NCBI GenBank assembly: GCA_018065885.1
Contig: JAGHSL010000314.1
Span: 1-15,093, forward strand
Length of the DNA: 15,093 bases
Source: Candidatus Limimorpha equi
GTDB taxonomy: Bacteria; Bacteroidota; Bacteroidia; Bacteroidales; F082
Direction of reading: 5' to 3'
Positions 15,059-15,093 of the stretch are shown here, piece by piece. The notes beneath the pieces were generated by a model. The model made no database searches. It saw only the letters and a program-made list of their open reading frames with translations, and was not told the origin of the DNA. The stretch's first letter is position 1. Each line of letters opens with the position of its first letter. A program made the position numbers and the translations under genes.

Positions 15059-15093
15059 GTCGATCTGAATTTTAATGGGTAATTATATACTTT

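Noticed and set aside
1..15093. CRISPR array, tRNA, rRNA or insertion sequence
   Set aside because: I saw no regularly spaced repeats, no tRNA or rRNA hallmarks, and no transposase-like frame or terminal inverted repeats.

Overview
The window looks like an accessory defence locus from a member of the Bacteroidota, probably the Bacteroidales. Genes start in A/T-rich contexts without recognisable Shine-Dalgarno sequences. The defence genes are AT-rich (single 60-base lines I counted ran from about 32 to 45 % G+C). They lie between more G+C-rich genes: a line in the left flank counted about 52 %. The assignment rests on composition and start context only.

Layout. Positions 1-231 are the 3' end of an unrecognised gene. 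Positions 232-389 hold two inverted repeats, the second a good candidate intrinsic terminator. From 390 to 14754 there is one tightly packed plus-strand run of genes, with 4-base ATGA overlaps or gaps of 0-5 bases and no internal terminator. It reads as three modules. (A) 390-5574 is a DNA phosphorothioation core: a DUF4007 protein (SspB-like), a very large P-loop ATPase (SspC-like) and a PP-loop/PAPS-reductase-family protein with an iron-sulfur-type cysteine set (SspD-like). (B) 5571-9534 is a signalling-type module: a protein with two GHKL ATPase domains (MutL/Hsp90-like, then histidine-kinase-like with an H-box), a response-regulator-like protein with a complete receiver active site and a novel Trp-rich C-terminal half, and an unrecognised 229-residue protein. 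(C) 9537-14754 is a likely effector (restriction) module: a PLD-nuclease/SF2-helicase, broken in this copy by a one-base frameshift inside the PLD motif, a 76-residue acidic protein, an SMC/RecF-type ATPase with one CxxC, and a 189-residue unknown. After a short spacer, a minus-strand Xre-type regulator closes the window.

How they may work together (inference). Module A would place sulfur in the host DNA backbone as a self mark, probably with a cysteine desulfurase encoded elsewhere, since no SspA or IscS is in the window. Module C would attack unmarked or foreign DNA, or DNA recognised through its phosphorothioates. Neither SspE (DUF262-type) nor an obvious DndFGH set is present, so module C would fill that role. 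Module B, an ATPase/kinase with its receiver partner inside the operon and no DNA-binding domain in sight, suggests that modification or restriction is gated by a phosphorelay or by an ATP-driven clamp. The combination of an Ssp-like core, a two-component-like module and a PLD-helicase/SMC effector is the candidate undescribed system here. I could not search databases, so whether it is already described is untested.
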